Below, piece after piece: positions 34,960-43,946 of a stretch of 64,000 nucleotides of DNA (positions are counted from its first letter, which is position 1; each line of letters opens with the position of its first letter). The position numbers were made by a program, and so were the translations under genes. Source of the DNA: Aquibium carbonis (GTDB taxonomy: Bacteria > Pseudomonadota > Alphaproteobacteria > Rhizobiales > Rhizobiaceae); NCBI RefSeq assembly GCF_003970795.1, contig NZ_RWKW01000004.1:18599-82598 (forward strand), given 5' to 3'. Below the pieces are notes generated by a model that made no database searches, had not been told where the DNA came from, and saw only the letters and a list, made by a program, of their open reading frames with translations.

Positions 34960-36056
34960 GGCCGATCGTCCAAGGCCCGTCGCGGCACCAGCGCGAAGAA
35001 ATCGGCGTCATGCTTGACGACGCCGGCGATCTCGCCGGCCGCGTCGCCGGAGCCGGCGAAGAGATCGCCGCGCGCGGGACCAACGATCGCCGAACCGGTG
35101 TCCTGCGCGACCATCAGACGGGCGAACGGGGCGGTTCCGAAGGCGTCCAGTCTCTCGGCATGGACGAAGAACGGCGTGCCGAAGGTGTGCAGCAGACGGT
35201 CGACGGCGAGCGAACGGCCGGGCGTCAACGGCACCTTCGCCGCCGCGACCGGACCAAGCGATTCATCGTCGACGGGGGCGTCGCGAAAGAAGATGAAGGA
35301 GCGGTTGCGCCGGAGGATCTCGTCCACGCGGTTCGGATGTGCCCGGAACCAGGCGCGGATGGACTGCATCGTGACCCGTTCTTTCGGGATTTCACCCATG
35401 TCGGCGAGCACGTGGCCCGGCCCGGTGAAGCGCTGACCCGATTTCGCCGCGTAGGTGACCCGCCGCGAACCGCCGGGCATGCGCAGGCGCGCGGCGCCCT
35501 GCACGTGGATGAAGAAAACGTCGACCGGATCCTCCAGCCAGGCGATTTCCAGCCCGCGGCCCGCCAGCGCGCCCTCCTCGATGGCGGCCCGATCGAAATA
35601 TTCGACGATGCCGTCGTCGGTGGCTCTTCCGAAGGCGAGGTAGGAATCCATCCCCGCCGGCCTGTTGTCGTCATCGACGTCGACCAGATCAGCCGGGCGG
35701 GCCAGCAGCGCAAAGCGATGGCGCGCGGTGCGGATGGGCGAAGCGTCGACCACCGGTTCGTAGAAACCGGTGACGAAACCGCCCGGCCGGTCCTCGGGCA
35801 GGATCAGGCAGGGGGAGAACCAGGCCTCGAAGAAGGCGCGCGCGCCCGCGTCATCCAGGGCCGGGTGGGCAAGCGCCGCCTCGAAGGCAGCGTCAAACGC
35901 CTCGGCCTCGATGCCGAGCGCACCGGAGCGGTACGGTTTGATCCGGGACCGGTCGGCGCTGCGCCTGAACGCGGCAAAGGCGTCGGCCATCGGGTCCGAA
36001 CGCCATCCGGGGAGATCGTCGAAGGAAACCGGCCTGAGGAGCGGAGAGAGGGCCAC
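34956..36056 (-). CDS. mltA: Murein transglycosylase A (MltA)
   Basis: A 366-residue protein with the MltA barrel and 3D domain. GFVTGFYEPVVDASPI is the barrel start; FIHVQGAARLRMP and FVHAERLDAFGTAPFARLMV, then AQDTGSAIVGPARGDLFAG, contains the catalytic aspartate (QDTGSAI). It cleaves murein glycan with 1,6-anhydro formation. The GTG start is 15 bp after the timA stop, and an in-frame stop immediately upstream rules out a longer N-terminus. Neither signal peptide nor lipobox is visible, odd for an enzyme that acts in the periplasm. Confidence 0.88.
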   Translation of the reverse strand: MALSPLLRPVSFDDLPGWRSDPMADAFAAFRRSADRSRIKPYRSGALGIEAEAFDAAFEAALAHPALDDAGARAFFEAWFSPCLILPEDRPGGFVTGFYEPVVDASPIRTARHRFALLARPADLVDVDDDNRPAGMDSYLAFGRATDDGIVEYFDRAAIEEGALAGRGLEIAWLEDPVDVFFIHVQGAARLRMPGGSRRVTYAAKSGQRFTGPGHVLADMGEIPKERVTMQSIRAWFRAHPNRVDEILRRNRSFIFFRDAPVDDESLGPVAAAKVPLTPGRSLAVDRLLHTFGTPFFVHAERLDAFGTAPFARLMVAQDTGSAIVGPARGDLFAGSGDAAGEIAGVVKHDADFFALVPRRALDDRP

Positions 36057-36071
36057 CTCGATCCGCCGGAA

Positions 36072-36770
36072 TCAGTCTTCGGCTTCGGTCGCGACCAGCT
36101 TCCAGTTGGGATCGCGCGAGCGTGTGTCGCGGGCAAAGGTCCAGACGTCCTTGACCTCGGCCACCGTCTCGGGATCGCCATCGATCACGACGCCCGCGCC
36201 GTCGCGCGTCGCCGAAATCAGCTCGCTGACGATCCTGAGCGTCACATGCGCTTCCGAACCCTTCATCTCGGCGCCGACGATATCGGCCTTGTCGATGCCG
36301 ACGAAGGACGACTGGATCTTCTCCGACCGGGTCTCGCGATCCGAAATGGCGGCGACGAAGCCTTCGTAGACATCCTTGGACAGGAGGTTCTTCAGCGTCT
36401 TCCGGTCGCCATCGGCATAGGCCATGACGATCATCTCGTAGGCCATCTTGGCGCCCTCGACGAAGCCCTTGGGTTCGAAGCTCGGATCCGCATCGCGGAT
36501 GGCGCGAAGACCCTTGTTGAGGTCTGTGCCCGGCGCCGCCATCTTGTCGATCATCGCGTAGCCAGCATCCGTGTCCGCGCCGCCCTTGCGCCGCGGCAGG
36601 GACACGACGTTGTCCTGCGCCTCGGCCGGCTCCTGCGAGCGCGCGGCGGTGTAGGGATCGAAGGGTGGTTTTTCGCTGCCTGTCCTGCGCCCGAGCACGT
36701 TGCGCAGCTGCAGGAATATCACCACTGCGGCAACGATGAAGAACAGGGTTCCGAAGTCGAAAAATTCCAT
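36072..36770 (-). CDS. Tim44/TimA-family membrane protein
   Basis: A 232-residue protein. A single N-terminal helix (FGTLFFIVAAVVIFLQLRNV) anchors it; a polar linker and a C-terminal Tim44-like domain follow (FVEGAKMAYEMIVMAYADGD, then KTLKNLL, and EAHVTLRIVSEL). TimA proteins of alphaproteobacteria resemble the mitochondrial import motor adaptor and may bind membrane-associated proteins in the cytoplasm. It heads the timA-mltA-smr-xre operon and is divergent from fxsA. Confidence 0.9.
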   Translation of the reverse strand: MEFFDFGTLFFIVAAVVIFLQLRNVLGRRTGSEKPPFDPYTAARSQEPAEAQDNVVSLPRRKGGADTDAGYAMIDKMAAPGTDLNKGLRAIRDADPSFEPKGFVEGAKMAYEMIVMAYADGDRKTLKNLLSKDVYEGFVAAISDRETRSEKIQSSFVGIDKADIVGAEMKGSEAHVTLRIVSELISATRDGAGVVIDGDPETVAEVKDVWTFARDTRSRDPNWKLVATEAED

Positions 36771-36843
36771 ATGGTCCGCCGAGTGATCATTTAGAGCCGC
36801 GGTTGCGCTACCGGGCCTGACGCAGGCACGCACCCATCAAATG

Positions 36844-36896
36844 CATATAGAACGGGTGCATCCATCATTCAAATCCCGCGTGGATGCACCTATGTA
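36844..36896. promoter_or_regulatory. Divergent timA/fxsA promoters with shared 10-bp inverted repeat
   Basis: GGTGCATCCA (36855-36864) and TGGATGCACC (36881-36890) form a perfect inverted repeat with a 16-bp spacer. The left arm lies in the spacer of a leftward promoter (TTGAAT at 36872-36867, 17 bp, TATATG at 36849-36844). The right arm lies in the spacer of a possible rightward one (TTCAAA at 36868, 17 bp, TATGTA at 36891). A factor binding both arms could control both operons. Confidence 0.5.
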
Positions 36897-36954
36897 ATAG
36901 GAAGGCTTTATATGGGGCGGCGTCGGCGGTCCTTCCACCTCGAATGGCAGCAGC

Positions 36955-37485
36955 GTGCGATTTCCCTTCCTTCTCGTGATCTTTCTGACCGTCCCGCTGC
37001 TCGAGATTGCGGCTTTCGTGCTCGTGGGCAGCCGAATCGGCGTCCTGGCGACCCTCGGGATGGTGCTCGTGACCGCCGTGGTCGGCTCGCTGCTGCTTCG
37101 GGTCCAGGGTTTCGGCCTGCTTCGACGCATCCAGGCGGAAACCGACGGCGGCCGGGTTCCCGGGCGCGAACTCGTGCACGGGGCGATGATCCTGCTTGCC
37201 GGTTTTCTGCTGCTCCTGCCCGGGTTCGTCACGGACGCCATCGGGTTTCTCCTGTTCGTACCCGCTTTCCGCGACTGGATGTGGCGGGCACTCGCCCGGC
37301 GTGTTCTGGTGAAGGTGGATCTCTCCGCCATGGGCGGTGCCGGCGCCCGTCATCGACGCGATTCCCGGACCATCGACCTCGACGAGGACGACTTCACCCG
37401 CACCACGCACGATACCGGCGACGCAGGCCAAGCCACGGATGGGAAAGACCCATCTCCATGGCGCCGCATCGACGACGGCAGATAG
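36955..37485 (+). CDS. fxsA: FxsA family cytoplasmic membrane protein
   Basis: A 176-residue protein with about four helices: FPFLLVIFLTVPLLEIAAFV, IGVLATLGMVLVTAVVGSLL, and MILLAGFLLLLPGFVTDAIG near residue 85, the most conserved FxsA signature. The C-terminal 60 residues are polar and acidic. The start is a GTG. In E. coli the protein suppresses F exclusion of phage T7. The gene next to secB is typical of this order. No strong ribosome site precedes it. Confidence 0.9.
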   Translation: MRFPFLLVIFLTVPLLEIAAFVLVGSRIGVLATLGMVLVTAVVGSLLLRVQGFGLLRRIQAETDGGRVPGRELVHGAMILLAGFLLLLPGFVTDAIGFLLFVPAFRDWMWRALARRVLVKVDLSAMGGAGARHRRDSRTIDLDEDDFTRTTHDTGDAGQATDGKDPSPWRRIDDGR

Positions 37486-37618
37486 CGGAACGCCCTGACG
37501 GAATGCCCGTTTCCCGCACGTCGCGGGCATGCTGCGCGCTTGTGTCGACCTGCCGCCCATGTTAGCCAACCGCCCGACCCGGCCGCGCGTTGCGGCAACT
37601 TCACAAGGATCGAGTGAC

Positions 37619-38119
37619 ATGGCCGAATCGCAGGACAACAACGCCGTTGGCGCAACGGGCAACGGAAACGGTGCTCAGCCGACGCTGAACATCATGGCCC
37701 AGTACGTCAAGGATCTCTCCTTCGAAAGCCCGGGTGCGCCGAACTCGCTGCGCGGCCGCGACAAGGCGCCGAGCATCAACATCAACGTCAACGTCAACGC
37801 CAATCCGATGTCGGAGAACGACTTCGACGTGAACCTGACGCTGACGGCGAAGGCGAACGTCGACAAGGAAGTGCTGTTCAACGTCGAGCTCGTCTATGGC
37901 GGCGTGTTCCGGATCGCCGGCTTCCCCAAGGAGCACGTGCTGCCGGTCCTCTTCATCGAATGCCCGCGTCTGCTGTTCCCGTTCGCCCGCCAGATCGTGG
38001 CCGAGGCGACCCGCAACGGCGGCTTCCCGCCGCTGATGCTCGACCCGATCGATTTCGCGCAGATGTTCCAGCGCAAGCTGGCCGAGGATCAGGCGAAGGC
38101 CAAAGTCCAGGTCAGCTGA
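37619..38119 (+). CDS. secB: Protein-export chaperone SecB
   Basis: A 166-residue protein. After a polar 20-residue tail the core begins [20 protein letters not shown]. The later [20 protein letters not shown] segment lines the peptide groove. It keeps preproteins unfolded and hands them to SecA. The ATG is preceded by AAGGATCGAG. A GC-rich hairpin separates it from the convergent dnaQ gene. Confidence 0.96.
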   Translation: MAESQDNNAVGATGNGNGAQPTLNIMAQYVKDLSFESPGAPNSLRGRDKAPSININVNVNANPMSENDFDVNLTLTAKANVDKEVLFNVELVYGGVFRIAGFPKEHVLPVLFIECPRLLFPFARQIVAEATRNGGFPPLMLDPIDFAQMFQRKLAEDQAKAKVQVS

Positions 38120-38125
38120 GGCTTC

Positions 38126-38142
38126 GCGGCCACCGCGGCCGC
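38126..38142. terminator. Hairpin between convergent secB and dnaQ
   Basis: GCGGCC and GGCCGC form a 6-bp stem with a 5-base loop, followed by TTTCATT. It lies seven bases after the secB stop and before the dnaQ stop on the other strand, so it may act in both directions. Confidence 0.55.
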
Positions 38143-38161
38143 TTTCATTGGAGGGCGGGGT

Positions 38162-38899
38162 TCAGGACGCCGCCTTCTCTCCCCCCGAATCGACGGCCTG
38201 GGCGGGCAGTAGCTTCTTCCAGATGGCCCCGTCGCCGATCCTCTCGATCATGGCGGCATGGGCCGCGCGCTCCGCTTCGGCCAGGCGCGGTGCCAGCGGC
38301 CGCGGCCGCTGCGACAGGATGACCGTGACGACGAGATCCGTCGAGGTCTCGACAACGGTTTCGACGATCTCGAGCCCGAGCGCAGCCTGCTTGCCGCCGA
38401 CGAGTTCGATGTAGACCTCCGCCAGAAGCTCCGAGTCGAGCAGCGCGCCATGCTTCGTGCGCCTCGAATTGTCGACCCCGTAGCGTCGGCACAGCGCGTC
38501 GAGCGAGTTTGGCCCCATGGGATGCTTGCGCTTGGCGATGGCCAGCGTATCGATGACGCGATCCTGCGGGATCGGATCCATGCCGATCCGGGCGAGTTCC
38601 TGATTGACGAAACCCATGTCGAAGCCGGCATTGTGCGCGATCAGCTTTGCGCCCTCGGTGAAGGCGAGAAACTCCTCGGCGATTTCGGCAAAACGCGGCT
38701 TGCCCTGGAGATCGGCCAGGCTGATGCCGTGCACAGCCTGCGCCTCGGGGTGGATCTGGCGGTCTCCCGGATGGATGTAGAAGTGAATGAAGCGGCCAGA
38801 CGGGAACCGGTTGACCAGTTCGACCCCGCCGATTTCGATGATGCGATCCTCGCGGGAATCGAGACCCGTCGTTTCGGTGTCGAATATGATCTCGCGCAT
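38162..38899 (-). CDS. dnaQ: DNA polymerase III epsilon subunit (proofreading exonuclease)
   Basis: A 245-residue protein. DEDDh exonuclease residues are visible: D and E in IIFDTETTGLDSRE, D in IAHNAGFDMGFVNQ, and H with D in TKHGALLDSELLAEVY. A C-terminal tail of about 50 residues links to the polymerase alpha subunit. It removes mismatched 3' ends. It is the last gene of the leftward ppsR-maf-aroE-coaE-dnaQ series. Confidence 0.96.
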   Translation of the reverse strand: MREIIFDTETTGLDSREDRIIEIGGVELVNRFPSGRFIHFYIHPGDRQIHPEAQAVHGISLADLQGKPRFAEIAEEFLAFTEGAKLIAHNAGFDMGFVNQELARIGMDPIPQDRVIDTLAIAKRKHPMGPNSLDALCRRYGVDNSRRTKHGALLDSELLAEVYIELVGGKQAALGLEIVETVVETSTDLVVTVILSQRPRPLAPRLAEAERAAHAAMIERIGDGAIWKKLLPAQAVDSGGEKAAS

Positions 38900-38958
38900 C
38901 GTCCTGTCTCCCGATTCGTGGCCGCGATCCTATCGCATGCGACGCCGGCGGGATCGGG

Positions 38959-39552
38959 TCAGGAGCGGGATCGGCCCGTCAATTCACCGATAATGTGCCT
39001 CACGGCCTGTCGAGCCGGCTCCATGCCCTGCCCGGTGTCGATGACGAAATCGGCGCGGGCGCGTTTTTCGGCATCAGGCACCTGCTTCGAAAGGATGGCG
39101 TCGAACTTCTGTTGCGTCATTCCCGGACGTGCCAGCACGCGGGCCTGCTGCACGTCGGCCGGAGCCGTGACCACGGCCACCCGGTCGACGCGGCCCTCGG
39201 CGCCCACCTCGAACAGGAGCGGAATGTCGAGAACGACCAGAGGCGTGCCGGCGGCGCGGTGGCGGTCCAGGAACGCCATCTCCACCCCTCGAACGAGCGG
39301 GTGGACGATCGATTCCAGCCGCTTCAGCGCGACCGGATTGCCAAGCACGAGGGCCGACAGCCGATTCCGGTCGACCGCGCCATCCACGATCGCCTCAGGA
39401 AAGGCTTCGCCGACAGGCTGGACGGCCTTGCCACGATAGAGTTCGTGAACCACCGCGTCCGCGTCGTTGACCGGGATGCCCTCGGCCTCGAACATGGCGG
39501 CCGTCGTCGACTTGCCCATGCCGATCGAGCCGGTCAGGCCGAGGATGATCAT
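38959..39552 (-). CDS. coaE: Dephospho-CoA kinase
   Basis: A 197-residue kinase. The P-loop is [32 protein letters not shown] and [11 protein letters not shown] are the CoA-binding motifs. It phosphorylates dephospho-CoA, the last CoA step; CoaA is also in this window. Its ATG overlaps the aroE stop (ATGA), which sets the start. Confidence 0.95.
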   Translation of the reverse strand: MIILGLTGSIGMGKSTTAAMFEAEGIPVNDADAVVHELYRGKAVQPVGEAFPEAIVDGAVDRNRLSALVLGNPVALKRLESIVHPLVRGVEMAFLDRHRAAGTPLVVLDIPLLFEVGAEGRVDRVAVVTAPADVQQARVLARPGMTQQKFDAILSKQVPDAEKRARADFVIDTGQGMEPARQAVRHIIGELTGRSRS

Positions 39553-40394
39553 CGATGGCGCTCCATGTCCGCGATGACGAGGGCGCGAAGCTCGGCCGTC
39601 ACCTCGGGCACTTGACCGAACCACCGGGCAAAGCCTGGAACGGCCTGATGGAGGAGCATGCCAAGTCCATCGACCGTCTTCAGGCCGCGAGCCCGCGCCG
39701 CGACCAGCAGCGGCGTCAAAAGCGGTACATAGACGATGTCGGTGACGATGGCCGCGCCGGGCAGGAGAGCAAGGTCGGGAGGCGTCGAACCGTCGCGTCC
39801 TGCCATGCCGATCGGTGTGGTGTTGACCAGCAGATCGCAGTCGGCAAGGAGTTCGGGCAGCGCAACCCAGTCATGCGCCGAAACGCGACCGCCGAAACGA
39901 TCGGCCAATTCGCGCGCCCGGTCGACCGTTCGATTGACGACCCGTACCTCGCGATAGCCCTTTCGCAACAGGGCGAACAGGATCGCGCGCGCGCTGCCGC
40001 CCGCGCCGAGCACGACGGCCCGACGACCACTCACCCAGGCCGGAGCCCCTTCGTCCAGATTGGCCGAAAAGCCCGACCAGTCGGTGTTGGTCGCCAGAAG
40101 ACGTCCGTCGGCGATCCAGACGGTGTTGATGGCACCGATCATCTCGGATGCCTCGTCGCTTCCATCGACCGCGGCGAAGGCGGCCTCCTTGTGCGGGATG
40201 GTCACGTTGCCGCCCGTGAAGCCGGCGCTCGCGATGCCGCGCAGGAAATCGGCGAAGTCATCCGGCGCAACGTCGATGGCTTCGTAGCTGCCCCTGATCC
40301 CCAGGCTGGCGAGCCAATGCCCATGGATGAGCGGCGATCTCGAATGCGCGACGGGATGGCCGCAGACGAAGGCCCTGGCGATGTCCTCAGCCAT
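39549..40394 (-). CDS. aroE: Shikimate dehydrogenase
   Basis: A 281-residue enzyme. The shikimate site is [20 protein letters not shown], with [13 protein letters not shown] holding the catalytic lysine. The NADP motif is [17 protein letters not shown] and NRTVDRA. It reduces 3-dehydroshikimate. The start (MAEDIARAF) overlaps the maf end by eight bases, while a longer open frame would run across most of maf. Confidence 0.95.
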   Translation of the reverse strand: MAEDIARAFVCGHPVAHSRSPLIHGHWLASLGIRGSYEAIDVAPDDFADFLRGIASAGFTGGNVTIPHKEAAFAAVDGSDEASEMIGAINTVWIADGRLLATNTDWSGFSANLDEGAPAWVSGRRAVVLGAGGSARAILFALLRKGYREVRVVNRTVDRARELADRFGGRVSAHDWVALPELLADCDLLVNTTPIGMAGRDGSTPPDLALLPGAAIVTDIVYVPLLTPLLVAARARGLKTVDGLGMLLHQAVPGFARWFGQVPEVTAELRALVIADMERHR

Positions 40395-40986
40395 CGATCG
40401 CTCCAAGATCGCGAAGCTTCGCGAGAAGCGGCAGAAGCGGCAGACCGACGATGGTGAAATGATCGCCGTCGATCTTCTCGAACAGCTGAATGCCGCGACC
40501 TTCCACCTGATAGGCGCCGACGCTCGTGAGCGCGGCATCGCCAACCTCGGCCAGGTGGCGGCCGATGAAGCCTGGATCGAGTGCGCGCATGGTCATCCGC
40601 GCCACCGAGACATGCCGCCAGATCGCTTCGCCGTTGCGTGCGAGGACGACCGCGCTGTTGAGGAGGTGGGTCTTGCCGGACAGCTTGAGAAGATGGCGAC
40701 GCGCCCCTTCCATGTCGTCCGGCTTGTGGAACAACTCGTCGCCGAGCGACAGCGTCTGGTCGGAGCCGATGACCAACGCCCCGGGCCGCGCCTCGCTGAC
40801 GGCGGTCGCTTTTGCTTCCGCGAGGATGAGAGCCACGTCTTCGGAGGTCGCGCCGGTCCCTTCGAGCGTCGCTTCGACGGCACGTTCGTCCAGCTCCGGC
40901 TTCAAGACGGTGAAATCGACGCCGGCGCTCTCGAGCAGCTGCCGGCGATACCGGCTTCCGGACGCGAGAATGATGGGGATGGCCAT
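40387..40986 (-). CDS. maf: Maf-family nucleotide pyrophosphatase
   Basis: A 199-residue protein. The nucleotide loop is [37 protein letters not shown] contains the conserved aspartate, and [20 protein letters not shown], then LPLLPLL is the C-terminal signature. Maf enzymes hydrolyse dTTP/UTP or m7GTP, house-cleaning activities linked to septation. It lies between ppsR and aroE with overlaps. Confidence 0.94.
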   Translation of the reverse strand: MAIPIILASGSRYRRQLLESAGVDFTVLKPELDERAVEATLEGTGATSEDVALILAEAKATAVSEARPGALVIGSDQTLSLGDELFHKPDDMEGARRHLLKLSGKTHLLNSAVVLARNGEAIWRHVSVARMTMRALDPGFIGRHLAEVGDAALTSVGAYQVEGRGIQLFEKIDGDHFTIVGLPLLPLLAKLRDLGAIDG

Positions 40987-41016
40987 GACGGGTGCTCCTC
41001 CTGACACGGCGTCTGG

Positions 41017-41838
41017 CTACCTGCTGCGCGAACGCAACGCAAGGATGGCGGCCGCCGTCTCCTCGATGGATCGTCGCGACACGTCGATCATCGGCCAGCC
41101 ATGACGGGTGCAGATCTTGCGGGCATGTGCCAGTTCCTCGGCGATGATGGACCGATCGGCATAGCTTTCGGCCTGGTAGCCGACACTGCTGCCAAGGATG
41201 CGGTTCTGCCGGACGTGGGAAATCCGCTCCGCGGTGGCGATCAACCCAACGATCAGCGGTTTCGTCGCGGTCTTCAGGCTCTCTGGAATGTCGAGGCCGA
41301 AAACGATCGGGACGTTGGCGGTCTTGATGCCGCGGTTGGCGAGATAGATGCTGGTCGGCGTCTTGGAGGTGCGCGAGATGCCGACGAGGATGATGTCGGC
41401 TTCCTCGACATCGGCCGGAAGCTGGCCGTCGTCATGCTCCATGGTGAAGTTCAGCGCGTCGATGCGGCGAAAATATTCGGCATCGAGGACGTGCTGCGCG
41501 CCAACCCGACGGCCTGCCGGTTCCCCGAGATAGGACTGGAACACCGTCAGCACCGGCTCGAGCACCGAGACGCAAGGCAGGCCCATCGCCGCACATCGTT
41601 CGTCCACGATCCGCGCGAGGCTCTGGTCGACGATGGTGTAGAGGACGATGCCCGGCTGGGCGTCGATCTCCTCCAGGACGGCGGCGATCTGCCTTTCGGT
41701 ACGGATCAGCGGGTAGATGTGCTCGATCGCGCGGGCGTCCTTGTATTGCGCCGAGGCAGCGCGGCCGGCGGCCAGAAGCGTCTCGCCCGTCGCATCGGAG
41801 ATGAGATGGAGATGGAAGTAGCTCTGGGGTTTGTTCAC
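41017..41838 (-). CDS. ppsR: Pyruvate, phosphate dikinase (or PEP synthase) regulatory protein
   Basis: A 273-residue bifunctional kinase/phosphotransferase. The ATP/ADP loop is [36 protein letters not shown] is the N-terminal signature and [20 protein letters not shown] the C-terminal one. It switches PPDK by reversible threonine phosphorylation. The start is a GTG. It corresponds to the RP001-type gene that flanks the origin, opposite hemE, in other alphaproteobacteria. Confidence 0.93.
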   Translation of the reverse strand: MNKPQSYFHLHLISDATGETLLAAGRAASAQYKDARAIEHIYPLIRTERQIAAVLEEIDAQPGIVLYTIVDQSLARIVDERCAAMGLPCVSVLEPVLTVFQSYLGEPAGRRVGAQHVLDAEYFRRIDALNFTMEHDDGQLPADVEEADIILVGISRTSKTPTSIYLANRGIKTANVPIVFGLDIPESLKTATKPLIVGLIATAERISHVRQNRILGSSVGYQAESYADRSIIAEELAHARKICTRHGWPMIDVSRRSIEETAAAILALRSRSR

Positions 41839-42242
41839 AGCCTGGCGGGCATCCTGTGGGTATCGGGGGAGAGGAGACCGGCCGGAGCCCGCCTCCTGGC
41901 GCGGACTGTATCAGATGGCGTTTCATCCACAATGCGGAGGGCTGTGGAAGCGGTTTTCGGGCCGGGGAGAACAAGGAGAGGCTGAAAGGATCGTCCACAT
42001 CGGCTGGGGTGGACGGGCCTACGGGACAGGCCAGGCAGCCACTTGATTTTCAAGCCGAATGCGCGATGTTCACCGCTCTTCACAGGATGTGCGGAAGACG
42101 CGGCCGACCGCGGCCGCGGCGACGCCACGACTGGTCCGATTGGGGAAAAGCCGATATCCCCTGTACCAACAGAGTCATAGTAGAATCAGATTCCTTAAAA
42201 AAGATTCTCTTCTTTAAGAAGGGAGGGAGAAGGGTGGAGCCA
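41839..42242. other. Probable chromosomal replication origin (oriC) between ppsR and hemE
   Basis: This 404-bp gap holds no gene. Degenerate DnaA boxes are TCATCCACA (41923-41931, 8 of 9), TTGTTCACA (41831-41839, 7 of 9), TGTGGGTAT (41855-41863, reverse, 7 of 9) and TCGTCCACA (41991-41999, 7 of 9). An AT-rich stretch at 42161-42221 holds three GANTC methylation sites (42183, 42189 and 42203) and a CTTCTT-T-AAGAAG palindrome (42209-42221). The ppsR/hemE setting is the origin location known in Caulobacter and Rickettsia, and hemE marks the origin in Sinorhizobium. Gene orientation changes here. No perfect DnaA box was found. Confidence 0.75.
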
Positions 42243-43268
42243 ATGGCGGTCGAGCAGCGGATGATGAAGGCTCTGAAGGGGGAAACGCTTTCGCCTCCCC
42301 CCATCTGGATGATGCGCCAGGCAGGCCGGTATCTGCCGGAGTATCGCGCCAAGCGCCTGGAAGCCGGAAGCTTCCTCGACCTGTGCTACTCGCCCGATTT
42401 CGCGGTCGAGGTGACACTGCAGCCGATCCGGCGCTACGGCTTCGACGCATCGATCCTGTTTTCGGACATTCTCGTCGTCCCGCATGCCCTTGGACGTGAT
42501 CTTCGCTTCGAGGAAGGACGCGGACCCCTGATGACGCCCATCCAGGAGAACGAGATTGGCGGGCTCACGACGACGGGTTTCCACGACAGGCTTGCGCCGG
42601 TCTACGAGACGGTCGGGCGCCTTCGTGAGGAGCTGCCGCAGGAGACCACGCTTCTCGGCTTCTGCGGGGCGCCCTGGACCGTGGCGACCTACATGATCGC
42701 GGGCAAGGGCACGCCCGACCAGGCGCCGGCACGACTGTTTTCCTATCGGCACCCGGAAGCGTTCGCAAAACTCATCGACCTTCTGGCCGACGTCTCGGCC
42801 GACTACCTGATCCACCAGATCGACAAGGGCGCCGACGCGGTGCAAATCTTCGACAGCTGGTCGGGCGTTCTGGACGAGGCGTCCTTTGCCGCCTTCTGCG
42901 AAGCGCCGGTGCGGAAGATGGTCGAGCGTATCAAGCGCAAGCATCCGGGCGTTCCGATCATCGGGTTCCCGAAGGGCGCGGGGTCCCGTTACGAGCGCTA
43001 TCGGGAGAACACCGGCGTCGATGTTCTGGCGCTCGACTGGTCGGTTCCTTTGTCGACCGCGGCCAGACTGCAAAAGGAGGGCGCCGTTCAGGGCAATCTC
43101 GATCCGATGCGTCTCGTCGCCGGCGGAAAGGCGCTGGAAGAAGGCATTGACCGGATCCTCCAGGCACTCGGTGGCGGGCCGTTCATCTTCAATCTCGGCC
43201 ATGGCGTGACACCCGAGACACCGGTCGACCACGTCGCCGCGATGGTTGCGCAGGTGCGGGGCGCCTGA
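42243..43268 (+). CDS. hemE: Uroporphyrinogen decarboxylase
   Basis: A 341-residue barrel. [20 protein letters not shown] contains the substrate arginines, [12 protein letters not shown] the catalytic aspartate, and [14 protein letters not shown] and FPKGAG are conserved. It makes coproporphyrinogen III. The ATG has a strong GGGAGGGAG site; the frame stays open upstream through the origin region but has no similarity there. Promoter elements must overlap the AT-rich origin segment. Confidence 0.96.
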   Translation: MAVEQRMMKALKGETLSPPPIWMMRQAGRYLPEYRAKRLEAGSFLDLCYSPDFAVEVTLQPIRRYGFDASILFSDILVVPHALGRDLRFEEGRGPLMTPIQENEIGGLTTTGFHDRLAPVYETVGRLREELPQETTLLGFCGAPWTVATYMIAGKGTPDQAPARLFSYRHPEAFAKLIDLLADVSADYLIHQIDKGADAVQIFDSWSGVLDEASFAAFCEAPVRKMVERIKRKHPGVPIIGFPKGAGSRYERYRENTGVDVLALDWSVPLSTAARLQKEGAVQGNLDPMRLVAGGKALEEGIDRILQALGGGPFIFNLGHGVTPETPVDHVAAMVAQVRGA

Positions 43269-43270
43269 GG

Positions 43271-43804
43271 ATGGTGGCAAGCGCGCAATCGAGCGGGGCG
43301 AAGGCTGCGCGCCGCGCGGCCATCGCCATCGCCATCTTCCTAGCGCTGACGGCCATGCTGTTTCTGATGGACCCCGGCAATTTCTACCTCTGGGCCAAGG
43401 CCATCCACGTGATCGCGGTCATCTCCTGGATGGCGGGAATGCTCTATCTGCCGCGCCTGTTCATCTATCACTGCGAGGCGGAGCCCGGCTCGGTGCAGTC
43501 GGAAACCTTCAAGGTGATGGAGCAGCGCCTGCTGCGGGTGATCATCAATCCGGCGATGACGGTGACCTGGGTCTTCGGCTTGTGGCTGGCATGGGAAGGA
43601 TTTTCGTTCCAGCCGGGATGGCTCCACGCCAAGATCGCACTCGTGCTGGTCCTGTCGGGCTTTCACGGCTATTTTTCAGCTGCCGTCCGGCGCTTCTCCG
43701 AAGATCGCAACACCAAGCCGGCCGGGCATTGGCGCCTGATGAACGAAGGGCCGACGATCGTGATGATCCTGGCCGTCATTCTCGTCATCGTGAAACCGTT
43801 CTGA
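43271..43804 (+). CDS. hemJ: Protoporphyrinogen oxidase HemJ
   Basis: A 177-residue integral membrane protein with about four helices. The heme-linked histidine lies in [20 protein letters not shown], and [10 protein letters not shown] follows; [19 protein letters not shown] carries the other conserved histidine. It oxidises protoporphyrinogen IX. It begins two bases behind hemE, so the two haem genes are cotranscribed. Confidence 0.93.
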   Translation: MVASAQSSGAKAARRAAIAIAIFLALTAMLFLMDPGNFYLWAKAIHVIAVISWMAGMLYLPRLFIYHCEAEPGSVQSETFKVMEQRLLRVIINPAMTVTWVFGLWLAWEGFSFQPGWLHAKIALVLVLSGFHGYFSAAVRRFSEDRNTKPAGHWRLMNEGPTIVMILAVILVIVKPF

Positions 43805-43816
43805 CCGAAAGCCACC

Positions 43817-43946
43817 TTGCGCTCGCGACCAGTCGAGGCTAATAGACAAAATTCCTTCCTCTACAGCGCAGCAGCCTCTTTTCCTCCGCCGCCGGCTCCC
43901 CGCCGCATCCGCTGTACCTCGCCTCCTAACATCAGAGCTGTTCTCC
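43817..43946 (+). promoter_or_regulatory. rho promoter and C-rich, G-poor leader (rut-like)
   Basis: TTGCGC (43817-43822), a 17-bp spacer and TAATAG (43840-43845) form a candidate promoter. The following 95 bases to the rho start contain by my count 44 C and 16 G, with runs such as TTCCTTCCTC and TCCTCCGCC. That is the composition of a Rho utilisation site, suggesting Rho represses its own synthesis. Confidence 0.55.

Noticed and set aside
42101..42121. GC-rich GCGGCC repeats in the origin region as a terminator
   Set aside because: No T-run follows and the repeats are short overlapping palindromes of a kind frequent in this GC-rich DNA.
42195..42217. Two TTAA half-sites as a CtrA box
   Set aside because: The spacing is 15 bases instead of the 7 expected for TTAA-N7-TTAA.
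41856..42242. Upstream in-frame extension of hemE through the gap
   Set aside because: The extension has no family similarity; a strong ribosome site and the canonical N-terminus support the start at 42243.
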